Below are positions 1-13,039 of a stretch of 64,000 bases of DNA, in pieces. The stretch is from NCBI GenBank assembly GCA_009617715.1, contig VTFK01000451.1, positions 248,001 through 312,000 on the forward strand, in the 5' to 3' direction. Numbering within the stretch: the stretch's first letter is position 1; each line of letters begins with the position of its first letter. The notes below the pieces were generated by a model. The model ran no database searches and was not told the origin of the DNA. It worked only from the letters and a program-made list of their open reading frames with translations. The translations under genes and the position numbers were made by a program. The stretch is from Plectrocnemia conspersa. Its lineage: Eukaryota > Arthropoda > Insecta > Trichoptera > Polycentropodidae.

Positions 1-2090
1 TAATGATTTAAAGATTTTATTTTATTTATCCGTAAAGATTATTGTTCAAGCATAATTGATAAGTCAAACATATTATTTTATATTTATTTTAAGAACGAGA
101 TACTGAGGCATAAAAAAAAATAACAGCTCACTCACTAATTAGCCGTTGGCGCTTAAAGGGTTAACCAGCACGATATGTTGAGTGGCTTAAATCAACGACT
201 ATTGAACTGAAAAACCTCTAAAAAATGTTTGAATCTCATATGAAATTCAGAATTTTTAAACTTTTATCGTGTCCAAAAGATAGGAATTTAAAATTATTTT
301 ATAATTAAAATTTTGATCGATTATGACAGATTAGGTTAACCCCTTTTTTCATAATCCCACGAAGGAATGTCGTGATGAATAATTCATATCGAGCATATTT
401 TTAATAATGAGCTACAGCGCATAAAAAAATATATATAATTTATTAATATATAAAATTAACAAAAATATTTTACAGGGTTTTTATATGTATAAAATGTTAT
501 AGTGCATTGAATAAAACCATATTAAACAATGTTGACAATTTATAAAGATTAATTGTTGGCCACGACCCGACAAAGCAATGTGACATTCGTCGCCCTAAAC
601 TAAAAATTCGACAGCACCATTATTTTTTATAACCCATCCAGTATCCGTTTAGTGGAAAACTTTCTTCTGGTGTTTCCGAGCGCCGAACACTCGGATGTGT
701 AATTTGTTCAAACCCTTCCCACATGCAGGGGTTGAAAAAAGAGAGTGGAGAAAGCGCTAGGGGAAGAGAAGAACAAGTTTGATATTTATTGTTTCGTATT
801 TATATTAATGCGAAAGAGTTCCACTGTAGCAATGTTAAAAGCTTATTTTATATCCCTTTATTTCTTTGCGAGAGCTTATTTGTCCGTGAGGGCATAACGC
901 TACTCGCAAACTACTTATTAAGATGTATACCATATTCACGTCGATAGCATATTGTTTGATATACTATGTATAAGATACAAATATTCACTTCTGATTGTTT
1001 AATACGTTCAAAATTAAATTATATGATATTATGTAGGCAGTCTTAATTAATGATAGTGTTTGCAGGGGTAAACATGATTCTAAATTTCAATTTGATTTAT
1101 ATTATTAAATGGCGCTTTATTAATTTATTTAATGATAATTATGTATATAACACATTTTTTGACACAGATTTAATATTAAGCATTTTATTACATTGTTTGC
1201 TTAAAATAAAACGCTGAAAAAATATGATCTTTAAAGGCGAATTTTTATAAACTGCGACTTTTTATTAAATTGTATTTGCATTAAAATTGTTTGAAAAAGT
1301 ATGTTTTTTATAAATATTCTAAAATAAAAAAACATACATTTAAAAAGAAATATATATATAAATTTTATTACACAAATTTATGATATTGGAAACGAGAAAC
1401 TCTTTTATAAGCTCAATAAATGTAATGAGGTATATAAAGTATTATATTTAAATATAAATATTTTACAAATTCAATATCTTTCCAAATATTATGTTAAGAT
1501 ATGTAAAAGGTTCATTATATGTATAAAGTTAAATTATAGCTTTTTGGATGATCGCGTTTATTTCAGTTGGGAAAACTTTCGAGTTTCGTCACTCGAGTTT
1601 ATTTCTTACTTTTGTGTGCTTTAAAAATTAAACACAATAGATTAAGAAGTTTGTCGTGTTTGACCGCAATAGATAAAAAAAGATCCCTTTTGTACATTCA
1701 AACCATTAATGCTACTAAAAGAAGGGACGCCAAACTTTAGGGGACTAAATGGAGGAGGGTTGGTACTAAATGGGGAAATGCGTAAGAAAATAGGAGAGTG
1801 CGTAAGAGAAAACATAAATAACGAGCGCGGGATATGTTTGTATTAATGATACGGCCATAATGCTACGCATTATGAGAAAATAACCCGAAATTGTGACTTT
1901 GATTACGTGTGCGCAAAAAATATGATATTATACACATCCTTTATATAATAAAATATAATAAGATGTTGTGTAGGTCTAGCAAATATATTGCCTAAAAGAA
2001 AGCACATATAATAACCGCTGTACCAATAAATGTACGCATAAAGCGTACCATAGTAATTAAACACTAATAAAGCGATCATGTCATATTAAA
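1..2090. other. AT-rich non-coding stretch
   Basis: No reading frame, RNA gene or bounded repeat is recognisable. Two patches are less AT-rich: about 560-770, with a GC-rich stretch around 'tccgagcgccgaacactcgg', and about 1540-1640. They could be small regulatory patches, but nothing proves it. Confidence 0.4.
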
Positions 2091-2093
2091 ATA

Positions 2094-2541
2094 GATTTTG
2101 AAAAAGGCGTTTGATGAAGTCAATCATGCTTTAATTATAAACAGAAATGTTGTATTTTAGATTTTCTAAAGGTCTTCTAAAATTATTATTGAACTACCTG
2201 ACTGATAGATACTAGTTCGTCAACTATAAAAACTCATTTTCAGAACGATATAATACGTCTAATGGAGTACCGCAAAGATCCAACTTCGGCCTATTGCTGT
2301 TTATTTTGTTTATTATTGACACACATACGACAATGGATAATTAAAATTGTTACCATATGCAGACGACTTGAAAATATGCATTCCCTTAAGCTATAAGAAG
2401 ATCTCAATTTTGAATGAAAAAGGCTTTCGAAAATCGATTGCCTATCAGTGTCATGAAATGTCACACAATTTATTTACCAAGGAACTTGGTATGATGTCTG
2501 AGAAACACTGGAAATTTAGCCTAAGATTCACAACAAATTGA
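2094..2541 (+). pseudogene. LINE reverse transcriptase relic (palm domain, internally deleted)
   Basis: Decayed piece of a non-LTR retrotransposon RT, the enzyme that copies LINE RNA into DNA at the target site. Reading across frames gives, in order, a DFEKAFDEVNH-like palm motif (about 2094-2135), a LLNYLTDR-like stretch (about 2185-2210), a degraded GVPQ(G)SN.GLLLF motif (about 2262-2305) and the catalytic LPYADDLKI motif (2347-2373). The catalytic Asp pair survives in YADD. A one-base insertion lies next to the first motif (after about 2101), and stops occur before YADD. Soon after YADD the sequence reads KELGMMSEKHWKFSL, which matches the DLGV.F...W.FS.H motif that normally lies many residues further on, so an internal deletion is likely. 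The last motif links it to the fragments at 37.2 and 47.4 kb. Not functional. Assignment to RT is firm; the clade (Jockey/CR1-like) is inferred. Confidence 0.8.
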
Positions 2542-2544
2542 TAA

Positions 2545-3415
2545 TGATAAATATGTGTACGACTATAAAACTGTATTTTAATATTATATTAAATAATTGT
2601 ATATAAATAAGAACAGATTTTCTAAATACACCCAAGTGTAAATCTGTACCATTCGGCAGACATGATTACGCCTTAATTATAAACATGTTTAATTAGATGA
2701 ATTTATATAATTTCTATAACGGATAATTCACTTTTAATGAAGATTTTTTTTTTAATTAATAACTCAAATTTACAAGTTTTGTTTCTGAATATTTAAAGAA
2801 ACAATAAAATAAAACCATCGATTTAATATGCTTAAAAATTGACAGCATTAAACGGCTATAAAAGACACATGTAACTGCTTAGATTAGTCACCAGTTGCAA
2901 CCTTTATGCAATAGTAAAGCGAAGCTGAAGGTAGACGAATTTATATCCATAAATAATAAATTTCTATGGCTACTTGAATATTTAATCTGCACTTTAATCT
3001 ACTTAGCAATGGACATTGAATAAAAATAGAATAAAAGATTATTAATTGGTATGATTATGTAAACCATATTATTTTTTTTCTATAATAAAATTGAAACTTT
3101 TAAAAAATGAAGTTAATATAAAACGCAACAATAAATGCAAAGATAAAATTTCAAGTCAAAATTTTTTTTTTTTAAAAGCCATAGAGAATCGTTTTAGATA
3201 AATTTTAGAACGCTTTTAAAGGGACAAGAAAAAATTTACAAAAATAAAACTAATAAAAAATAAAATATTTAAAAAAAAACTATTTAAACTAAACTTATTT
3301 ATTGATTTAATATATTTTATAAGCTAAGTTATATTAATTAACGCAATTTTTCAAAAGAAAATTATGACGAAAATATTTTTTTTCACCATTTTTTTCATTA
3401 TCTATGAATGATTAA
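2545..3415. other. AT-rich non-coding stretch
   Basis: Contains poly-T/poly-A runs and no credible reading frame or bounded repeat. Confidence 0.4.
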
Positions 3416-3419
3416 TATA

Positions 3420-3835
3420 TACCCAAGTCAAAAGTCCCATCGTCACGCGATAAATCATACATTTTTTTAAAGTTAATTTTATTACGCTTTCGCATTAAAT
3501 GCGTACTTTAATCAAAATACATCGTCCGAGTGCCTATTAATCACGAACGTAAAAATGTTGAGTGTTTGCGTATTAAAACGGACTTCCATAATGACTCGAC
3601 ATTTTGCAACGTGTGTGCTTAATTTTAATTTCGGAATTATCAAAAAGGGTTGTCGGGCCAAAAACGCACGGCCTTATTTTTATAACGAATGAATGCGAAA
3701 TTTTACAACACCCCCATGTATAAATGGGTAATAAAAATATTAAATGACCCTTATAAATTTACCTTTTAGGCTAACACTCGCATTGTATTAGGCTTGTCGA
3801 ACGTTGATAATACTAATTGACAGTGTAGAATTTTA
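3420..3835. other. Candidate regulatory island (non-coding, higher GC)
   Basis: The sequence is clearly less AT-biased and non-repetitive compared with both flanks, with CpG-containing words. It includes a short perfect hairpin cgcatt-a-aatgcg at 3491-3503, homeodomain-type TTAATC/ATTAAT words near 3537, and the GC-rich run 'gggttgtcgggcc' near 3647. No reading frame is credible. I infer a possible enhancer; there is no direct proof. Confidence 0.3.
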
Positions 3836-5755
3836 TTTTCGGCATGATTGACAGCATTTTAAAAATGAATTTATAAGTCTTCGACCTTTAAATAGCGCGA
3901 AAATTGGAAGCGGATATTATTTTTTTTTTTTTTTTTTCTTTGAAAAAATGACTCTTTGGTTAATATATTTTACACATTCGATGGTGTGTGATAAATGACT
4001 CTATGGGACACTAGCATGAAAAACCTATTTGAAGATTAAGTCAAAATATCTTTTCCATGAATCAGAAAATTATTCATTGCAAACGCTTAAGAAATGATAA
4101 TACAACCGCTTGTAATCTGTTCTAATGTCTATAGAGACGGCCATGCTTAAAAATACAGGAACGCGGTCAATTAACATGTACTTCTTTAGATCATAGAATT
4201 TATCTGACATTTGTACTTAAACATCCACTTCGGAGTTTGAAGCAATATGCCTTTCATATGAAAATCAACTAAGAGAAAGCTGAGCCGAAGATCGCAGAAG
4301 CTGCCGCTTCTCTCTTGAAATCCAGAATTAAACCAGCTTCAAGAAATAGGCTAAAGTCTACAAAGGTATAATTTTTTTATTAAAGTGGGCTTTCCTGTTT
4401 CATAGTGCATTTATTTTAGGAACGCTGTGATTCATTTTCTTGTTTATGTAATTAAACACTTTTGGAAATAGTTTAAATGTATAGTTTAGAACCATTCGGT
4501 GTTAATTTCAAATATATACAAACTGTAAGTGACTAAACGAAAATAAACACATACTTTATAACCAATAGCAATAAATTATTTGCACTGTAATTATAAATAT
4601 AAATACAGGAAAATTGTTTTCACAAAAAAAAATTATACCAACATTTATTAGCAATGGATACGTTTACTTTTCATAAAACATTGATTGGAAAATCAGTGTT
4701 TTTGTTATATTATATATTTAGTAAAACAACTAAATTTAATTTTAGATTGCTCAAATCAGAATCCAGAATGGAAATAAATATCTTGGGATTTTAGTTATTA
4801 AAATTATTTGTTAACGTGTCATCCTAACATTGTGTTGTTTTGTAGTTTTCTATGGAATGACTTTATAAAACGGTGTATTCAACATTCACATAATTGGTTT
4901 ACCTACTGAGAATTAAGCATTAGTACATGTAGTGTTTTTATATTTAACTTTGCTATGTGCCTAATGGTTTATTGTATTACCGGTATTGTGTTTCCAACGC
5001 TTTGTACGTAATTTATCTTCTGAGAATAATAAATGCATAAGCCAATCTCAAAATGTTTTGTGATTAACTAGAGTACGTAGAACTTGTACTTTTTGATTAT
5101 TATTGATTTGGAATTAAACTTCCATAATTGAAATTCCACGAAGGTGTTACAGCTCTGCCACTCTGACTTAACCGACAATAAAAACACATTCACTGAAGTA
5201 AAGAAGTTTATCAAACAAATAGAACTCTAGTTAATAATTTATTTATATTAAAAAAATGAAATGAAATAGAAATAAATAATTTATTTGATCAAAATAAAAA
5301 ACAGGATTAACAAATATGAAAATTAGATCAAGCCAATATATATTCAATAACAGTTCATGAGATAACGACATTTAAAAATAGTAAACGAGTATACATATAT
5401 TTTTTTAATATATTAAATAAGAATTTTTATATAAATATAAAATTCAGAACTTATCTTTGTCAATAGGCAATTTTCATAAGTCGCATCAATATGTATCACA
5501 TAATTTTATAGGCGACCTTTCTCAATAGCTTTTTTTGTCAACATAAACACGAGATATTATTAATAAAACATGACATTCTCTGTGTTTATAATATGTTGTA
5601 TGGTATATATAAAATATTGATCAAATCGGAGGCACCCTTTGGAGCGTACGAAACTCGATCAAAGACGTTTCCGGAATTAGGTATATTCTGGAATTAAGGA
5701 TTTGATCTATCTGGGAAAGCTAGTAAATAGCGGCAGTAAATAGTGGCAGAGTGGA
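3836..5755. other. AT-rich non-coding stretch with poly-T run
   Basis: A homopolymer T run lies at about 3920-3937. A mixed-composition patch at 4200-4330 has no recognised identity. Nothing else is supportable. Confidence 0.4.
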
Positions 5756-5759
5756 ATAT

Positions 5760-6121
5760 TTACCGTGTCTAATGGGGATATAGAATGATAGATACCACTC
5801 ACATCGCCCTTATTTAAGGGCACGGGACCGAAGATGATATGATGCGCATATGTTTTGCTTATAAATTGTGAATTAAGTTGCACGAGGCGAGAGAGGATCT
5901 CGAGTAGGAGAGACGCAGCTTCCGTAAGGAGGGTAAGGATTAAGGAAAAACTCCCACGGCAAATCTTTATAGAAAACTTAAGACAAATTGGATTTGGGCG
6001 CTTTCGTCAGGCCGGAGAGTGAAAAAATAATAACACCTCCCCCATCCATCCTAAAATAAGTGTACGGTCTTATGCACCGCGCGGGCTAATCCGCGGAACT
6101 CGCTGTTTACAAACAAACAAA
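5760..6121. other. Candidate regulatory island with forkhead-type sites
   Basis: The island is higher in GC and has purine-rich GAGA-like words (for example 'gcgagagaggatctcgag' near 5887). It also has a K50-homeodomain word TAATCC at 6087-6092 and two overlapping forkhead-type words in tgtttacaaacaaaca at 6104-6119. It has no usable ORF. The regulatory role is inferred from motif density only. Confidence 0.3.
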
Positions 6122-6124
6122 TTG

Positions 6125-8555
6125 AAAAATTTCACAAACCGGTTATGATGAAATTTTTGTTTTAAATTGAAAAATAACATTTCATGGAGGTTCACTGCGA
6201 ATCTCTTTAACGCCTTTTAGCGTAATGCGAAAATTATCATAATACAAAAAATAAATCTGTTGAAAAAATGTAAGCGGCTTCTAGGTAAAATGTTGGAGGA
6301 TATTTCAGTTTAATTGAATTTTATATTGATCCTATTAATATTTTTTTAATTTGAGCTACTTGTTTTGTAATAATGAAAGGCTTTTTTATTATTTATTATT
6401 TTTAAACTAATTAAATATAAATTAAATATTTTTCAAACGTTGTTAAATAATTTGTAAAATATAGTATAAATGTATTTGGCATATTTAAAAAAATAAAAAT
6501 ATAACAGTTTATACGCGATATAAAGCTTTTGGATCAGGCAAAACGTGGTGGCCAGTTAGACAAAAATTAGTCTGACATTAAATATTAAGCTTTATTTTTG
6601 CTTTTACAGTATGGGCAGTTGCCTCATCATGCATCAAGGCATTTCTGCGATTCATTTCTGTACGATGAAAACTTCCATCCCATCCAAAATTTTGTTGAAT
6701 ATTTTATAATGTGATGATTTTTTCGTAAGCTAAAATGCGTCGATAGCATTTGCTTTAAAATTACATTTTTTATTTTGGAATAATCGTTAATACTTTATCA
6801 GTTTGATTTTTATAAAAACTGAAAAATTATAGGAGCAGTTTTTCCCTAATATCAAGTTTCAAACAATGATTAAATCAATAATATTTTTATTTGTTTTATT
6901 ATTTTGAGCCTAATAATGTTCATAAAAATATATATAATGTAGAATTGATCTTGATCATTAAAAAGTTATTAAGTACTTCGCAGACATCGATTAGCAGAGA
7001 TCTTACAATAACAAATGAGAACTTCTGAAATCTTTCTTAGGAAAATTTCATTCAAATATAAATTTACAAGATACTTTATACAATATTAATATCCACTTTT
7101 GTACATTTTTTCTTATTACGAATTACATTTAATTGAAAACCTTGAGTATTATTATATTTTTATTATAAAAGTATATTTTCCGTGATTCACAAAATAATCT
7201 TAATATTGAATCCTTAATACACAAACACCGTTAAAATAGGTCAAATGAATATTTTGTGCCAGCAATGGATCAAGCAACACATTTCAAAAATAAGGAAAAA
7301 AGCTTCGGAAAAAATATAGCAAACTTGCTCTATCGTATTACATATTAAAATATTATTTACAATAATTAAGCTAATGCTTATCCAGTTAATGTAAAATACT
7401 CACATAAGTTCCTATATCAAACTAAATTAAACTGGAACAAAATAAAAAAACTACAGAACTAAAAAATAAAAAAGTTTAAAGGTTAATTATATTATATAAT
7501 TATAAAAATCGATCTGAAAATGATAAAAATTAAAAAACTAATTTTCTGTTGGTAATTAAAAAAAAATCAAATTTTTCGAAAATAGTTTGCCATTAAAATA
7601 CCATAGTATTTATAGTTACTCGTGTAATACATATAAAAATAAACAGTTCAAGATGATTTGATACTAATCATATGCCTTTGAACATACAACTAAATAACTG
7701 ACCGAATTGTTACTAAATATTATAACTAGTTAAAATATATGATTTTAAAATATATTTGTCCTTTTACTCCTATTCGAGACTCAAACATTAAGACAGTTAT
7801 TCAAATAGTACCTGTGTATTAAAACTGGGAATTTTCCGTTGCAATATTCGATTAAATAGAGGCTATATAAATATGTACTTGTCACAAATTAATACGAAGA
7901 CAAGTCAATTCTGATAAAAACACATATTGTTTTTATGAGTAATTCTTCAACTAAATACTAAATCTAAAATATAAATTACGATTTTATGTATCCAGATAAC
8001 ATCGTAATTTATATTTTAGATTTTTTCTGAAAGAATAATTTTTTTATAAATCTCAAATTAAATCCTAGATTTTTGGGTCATTCAAAAATAAATAATAAAA
8101 TCGTTGTACATACTGCTTCAAACACTACTTAAAATTAAGCCATCAAGTGTTAGTTATTCACACCAGGAATAATCAATATAAAACGTTTAATGTATTGTTA
8201 TTTATGTCATTTGTATTTTTTTAATATAAAAAACATGCAGTAAATGACAAATAAGCTGGTTTTATATAAAAAAATTTCACAAGTTTTACAATTCGATATT
8301 CGAATAGTTTATAAAAAGTGTAAAACTCCAATTTTATTATCAGAAAAATCAGTTAATGAAATTAAAATTTCTTAAAAAAACTGTTTCTTTAAATAATACT
8401 GAATTACAAAAAATATTTTTAAACATTACATTAGATTTAGGAAGGATCACATAGGCCTAGAGGAAAAACGACAACGCAAGTCCATATTTTTAAACCAAAT
8501 GTATCATCAATATCAAATTAATGAACAATATTCTCAAATAACAAAACCGTATTAT
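6125..8555. other. AT-rich non-coding stretch
   Basis: Long AT-rich sequence with no recognisable gene, bounded transposon or RNA gene on either strand. Confidence 0.4.
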
Positions 8556-8559
8556 ATTA

Positions 8560-9400
8560 TTATACAATTTGGCACAACCTTTCGCGGTTTCGCGCTTGAG
8601 CTTCGCTAGACTCTTGGCAATGCATTTTTTTCTATTATTTCGCTGCTTCCAACTGTATCTCACATGTCTGTTATGCAAATGCTCGGCGGATTATTCCGAT
8701 AATTCTGAACATGGCCAAACGTAGTCGAGCAATGAGGAGATGGTATTATGCCACGTTTAAAATGCGCATATCTCCTTTATGGCCGTCGTGCGCTCCAAGA
8801 CTGAAGCGCTTTGAAAAGTTTCAGAAAAATTATCCAGAAAGCCAGCTGCATTACATGGCTGTAGATTAAATTCGACCCCGAGAGAATACATATGTATATA
8901 GCCGATATAAAAGACTTACAATTTTATAATATATTTTTACGGCGCGAGACGGTTCGGCGGCTTTGCGACCGTCTAACCATTTAAGGGGTCACGGTTTGAT
9001 TGTATGTTAAAGTATGATTAAAGAATTTTATTCTACAAATATATTATATATAATATGAGATCTTGATCATCAACATTTCATACATATTCAAACGTTTTAA
9101 TTATTCTCGCGTGTGCTTTCGGTGTTTTCTTTAACGCTATTTGCGTTCGGATTAAAACGCTTCCCGCGAAATAATTCATTTATAATAATTTGCGTATTTA
9201 CATAGGGTTTATTTCAGCGCTCGCAATCAGACCATTAATATTTCAATACAATGGAGCAAAGCTTGCGATTATTGAAAACTCGAAAACTTTGGCATTCACG
9301 ACCCGTGATGTATGAACTTTGTATTATAAAACTTGTCGAAACACAATTAATTGCTAACGGTGCAACCTCTCAAATCTTATGCTTTGAATGATTTAAACAG
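8560..9400. other. Candidate regulatory islands (two adjacent patches)
   Basis: Two patches of higher GC, at about 8560-9000 and 9090-9400, are separated by an AT-rich spacer. The first includes a small hairpin with arms gacggt/accgtc at 8948-8973 around a GC-rich loop. The second has 'aaaacgcttcccgcgaaata' and several TTAAT/ATTAAT words. A 62-codon ORF on the minus strand at 8490-8678 resembles no protein family I know and is probably chance. Confidence 0.28.
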
Positions 9401-9939
9401 ACCTTTGGGAAAGTTTGCATAGTTACAACGTTTCGGGTTTATTGTATAAGTATGTGGGTTTAATCATTTTGAGTATAGTCATACATATGTACATATGTAC
9501 AAGGGATATTTATAAAGTAAAGATACAATGTTAGTTAAAATTGAGGCGATTTGTTTTACTCGGTTAGCAACACTGATGTAGATAGCCAGGGCTAAGCTTT
9601 AACACTGTTGTGCTTACAGTGTGTTTACAATAACCGCGTAAATCTCTAATCCACCAACTATGAGGTTTGTTGGGTGTTCCGTCTATACGAGAGAAGATCT
9701 TCTGCTCAATTTTTTTCTACGTATTCTGTACTGTTGCTCATATGTTTGAAAATTATTACTTAATGAACAATTTATACAAAAACATACGTTATATTAATTT
9801 CTTAAATATAAAAATCAACAACTACGATCATTAAAAATGTTTGTGAAGTAGTAGGTGATTCATAAGATATTCGTTAATGTCCAAGATGGTTAAAAAAAAT
9901 CGAACGGAAAAATAGGATATCAAGAATAGTCCTTAATGT

Positions 9940-10248
9940 GAAAGACTAGCAAGGATAGACGATTATGTTCTGGATGCAGAAGTAGAAAAGCAAATCCAGA
10001 AGTAGCAAATCCTACTCTAACTATTCATTAACTGGCCGAAAAACTTTACCAGTTTGATTCAACAGTACATAGACACATTAGGTACATTAAAAAAGGTTTA
10101 TAGATATAGTACATAGGTTTCACACAAATTAAACAAAGGAGAAAGTCAGCGCATATCTACATACCCCAAGAGCTTCTGAATCTTGAAGTTGAGTTGCCTT
10201 TTATTCTAATCCTGGCTAAACAATACCAGCAAGCTTTGATCTAGGTAG
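9940..10248 (+). pseudogene. mariner/Tc1 transposase relic, N-terminal DNA-binding region
   Basis: Conceptual translation, stitched across one frame change and several stops, gives ARIDDYVLDAEVEKQIQK, then NPTLTIH.LAEKLYQFDS, then TVHRHIRYIKKG. This matches the second helix-turn-helix region of mariner transposases, whose pattern is 'sNP.lT..ElAekl..s.sTVhrhl..iGk'. Downstream IPQELLNLEVELPF matches the segment leading toward the catalytic domain. The piece ends where a hAT element is inserted at 10249, and no convincing catalytic DD(D/E) region is found beyond that insertion. At least two in-frame stops make it non-functional. The family call is fairly firm; the exact mariner lineage cannot be told. 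Confidence 0.7.
10241..10248 (+). repeat. 8-bp target site duplication, left copy
   Basis: ctaggtag lies directly before the hAT terminal repeat and recurs at 11353-11360. Eight bases is the size expected for hAT insertion. Confidence 0.9.
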
Positions 10249-11352
10249 TAGAGTCTCCAATTCGAGTAATCGAGTACTCGATACTCGAGTATACTTGTCT
10301 ATTTTTCAAGTACTTGATAATCGAGTATTTTGAAAATTACTCGATTAATACTCGAAATTAACAAATTTTTAAATATCTTAGAAACAAAATTAACTTTAAC
10401 TCGGTCCGGTAAAGGTTAACATATTGCTTTTATTTGGCGTTTATGCCCGAAGTCCCGAGTTAGAGCGGTTACTATCAGGTATAATTTTTACATAGTTCCA
10501 TAGTTGCATAGTTCCGGTCGTCGGCTATGTTAGTGGGTACGACGGAAAAATTTCTTTTGTGTTTTCTGTTTGACAGTCCCGACTTATCTAATTTATGGCA
10601 ATGAACAATATGAAATATCTAAAAAAAAATTTTAGGTTTTATGACTATGCAGTTGTAGCGTAAAGTGTTGTAAATTGTTTATACTGATCCCTCAGCTTAA
10701 AATATAAATCAAAACAATTGTGTGTTTTAAAGGCATTTAAAGTAAAGTCAGTTCTTTGCGAACCGTTTAGCTCTAGAGTGAAAGGGATTCACCCAAATAC
10801 ATCTTCGAAGGATATAGATTAAAATTCTTCGCATTAATCAGAAGGAGTAGAATATTGTATATTGCTGAGAGAAAAAAACTATTCAAGAAGAATTACAAAA
10901 TGCTATTTTGTTAATAGTCGAAGGAAATAAGAGAAAAGCAGAGAAGGGAATGAACGAAGAGAACATAAAAAGAGAGTTCAAAAAATGTTATATCTCTAAA
11001 AAGCGAACAGATATAAATTAGAAGCCTTATCCAACGCGTTAATTACAATAAGACCAACATCAATAGCAACGGAAAGGGTTTTTTCCATAACGGGAATAAT
11101 AAAACCAAAGGTTAGCAGTAATATTAAATTCGAGATACTTTTAGCATTATTGTTTTTAAAAAGTATGTTCGTGAAGTTAAAATAATTGTAAAAATTAACA
11201 TACTAAGTATTTTATTTATTTATTTATATGTGCACGAATTTGGATAATAGCTATTTTGGTACATTTGGTAAATACTCGAAAGTACTCGAGTATTTTAAAA
11301 TTTTAATATTCGATACTCGAGTAGTTGATGGTTCGAGTAATTGGAGACTCTA
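10249..11352 (+). mobile_element. hAT transposon, internally decayed, 1104 bp
   Basis: This hAT-superfamily DNA transposon has both ends preserved. The terminal inverted repeat tagagtctccaatt at 10249-10262 is matched in reverse at 11339-11352. Both termini also carry several subterminal ACTCGAGTA-type words, which are candidate transposase-binding repeats. A perfect 8-bp duplication (ctaggtag) flanks the element. The plus-strand interior retains the hAT C-terminal dimerisation region at 11018-11184. The rest of the transposase is too short and too broken for an autonomous copy, so this is a deletion derivative. It sits inside a mariner relic and therefore arrived later. Confidence 0.92.
11018..11187 (+). 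pseudogene. hAT transposase C-terminal dimerisation fragment
   Basis: An open stretch reads EALSNALITIRPTSIATERV, then FSITGIIKPKVSSNIKFEI, then LLALLFLKSMF. This is the hAT family C-terminal signature, in which a 'P.TS...ERVFS..G.i...R..L' core is followed by an L..L.FL helix. The domain mediates transposase dimerisation and is the last part of the protein; the frame ends at a TAA at about 11185-11187. No DDE catalytic core was recognised upstream, where only a short Lys/Glu-rich stretch can be read (about 10890-11010). It is a remnant that lies in the same direction as the host element. Identification rests on the motif only, but the position inside a bounded hAT element supports it. Confidence 0.85.
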
Positions 11353-11360
11353 CTAGGTAG
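11353..11360 (+). repeat. 8-bp target site duplication, right copy
   Basis: ctaggtag matches 10241-10248 exactly and lies directly after the right terminal repeat of the hAT element. Confidence 0.9.
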
Positions 11361-12100
11361 TAAAAAAAGCTCTGTGCTTGTTAACGAAAGTCGAAAAGTT
11401 CTACAACTATTCAAAAAATATACATATACTATAAAAAATATGACAAACTTTCATTCTGACGTTTGGCGAGTCTAAAGATTACTCGCTCGATGATGTATTT
11501 TTGCTTGTATGGAAATAATATTTATTTGTATAATTTACACATAAAGATCATAAAATATCACCGAAAACTTCATTCAAGTGCAAAATAAACCATAAGACAT
11601 ATCATAAACTAACATTATTTTAAACCGCAAAATGACAGAAATTTATTATATAAATTAATTTTTCATTAAAGATGCAAGCCACTGATAAAATAATTTTATC
11701 AATGCAACTATGTGTTGCGCGAAAATCACGCGGCAAAAAATGACCCGTCGATTAAGTGTTAAATGAATTCTGTTTCAGAATTCAGTCCAATATTGTCAAG
11801 TAATTCTCTATTTTATAGCGACTCATATTTTATTTAATTAACAAATTACATTTTTACAACAGAATATAATAAAACATTTTTTTATTAAAATAAATAAAAC
11901 AGCATTATAACCCAAAAGCAATTACAGAAAGTGCACCGATAAATCGAATAATATATGTGAAGTAAATAAATTACGCAAATCAAATAATATAAGTGATTTA
12001 AATAAACTAAATGATTAAAAAATAAGCAAATTTGCATCAGTTTTATTACCAAAACATTCTGAGGATTAATCTTGTGAACAAAAAATTTAAGCCCCATCTG
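11361..12100. other. AT-rich non-coding stretch between two hAT elements
   Basis: The far side of the interrupted mariner should begin here, but I could not read a convincing catalytic domain. The open frame on the minus strand at 11885-12097 is AT-rich, hydrophobic and not recognised; it is probably chance. Confidence 0.35.
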
Positions 12101-12109
12101 CCTGGACGA

Positions 12110-13016
12110 TTGCTTGGACTACAGATATAGTAAAAGAAAAGAATAAAAATATCCGCGTTGTATAAAATTGGTTGTATATCGTTTGGCAAAATAAAAAAAT
12201 CTTTTAATATTAAAAATATAAAATTGAAATATTTAAAAAAAATTAGGTGTCTTTATATAAAATCAAATGCACATTTAAGTGTAGAATTTTTATAAATACA
12301 TCCCAATAACAAAAAAATAATAGATATTTTAAATGATGCGGAAATTGAATCAACTAATAACATGTTTAGAACTTCATATTATATTTCTTAAAACAATAAT
12401 CCATACTTAGACCATTTTGATTTGCTACAATTACAAAAATTAAATGGTGAAAATGTACCAATATAATTAATATTATAGAGAAAATTAAATTTTGAATATC
12501 CTAAAAAGTGGAAAAGTTTGTTTTAAGCAATGGGTTTACTACACTAATACTGTACTTAAAGTGTAAGACAGATCAACATCGTTTGTTTTTGGATTTAATA
12601 GAATTGCCTGGTCAAACAGATGATACAATTATAGAAATATTAGTAACTGGTTTTATTGTACATGGATTTGACAATATGTTGGTATTTACAAAAAAAATAC
12701 TACTGACGGTGCAGGTGTCATGATAAGGAAAAATCTTATGACGCCTAAAGAATATTACAAATGTTTCCCAATATTATAATATAGCATTGTCTTAACCATG
12801 GCCTTAAAATGTCCATCAAAGATTTTATTAATAAAATGCATGGAAGCACCATTTTTTAGAAATTTATAAATAAATTGTTGTTGAAACTTAAAGAGTGTTC
12901 TGTTAATTTTGGATAAAAGATTAAAAAATTGCCCGTGTTTTGGTAGTAAGATCATCTTTTAACGAAACATATTCATAGCCATGCATACCTAAAACTACAA
13001 CATTTTCTCTTAATTA
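12110..13016 (+). pseudogene. hAT-like transposase relic, DUF4371/KIAA1586 type
   Basis: A broken coding sequence resembles the hAT-related transposases that gave rise to KIAA1586/DUF4371 domain proteins. Readable blocks in order are: KISALYKIGCISFGKIKKS (about 12150-12210), STNNMFRTSYYIS with NNNPYLDHFDLLQLQKLNGE (about 12350-12455), LFLDLIELPGQTDDTIIEIL (about 12583-12642), HGFDN (12661-12675), TDGAGVMIRKN (about 12704-12736), HCLNHGLKMSIKDFI (about 12785-12829) and FINKLLLKLKECSVNFG (about 12862-12912). The order and spacing follow the family: the zinc-binding/N-terminal region, the 'L.eL.GqT.d.I' block with the first catalytic region (TDGA), then HC.NH. There are several stops and frame changes. 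Terminal repeats were not found, so the element borders are unknown. Not functional. Confidence 0.78.
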
Positions 13017-13039
13017 AGCCTACTAAATAACACGACAAA

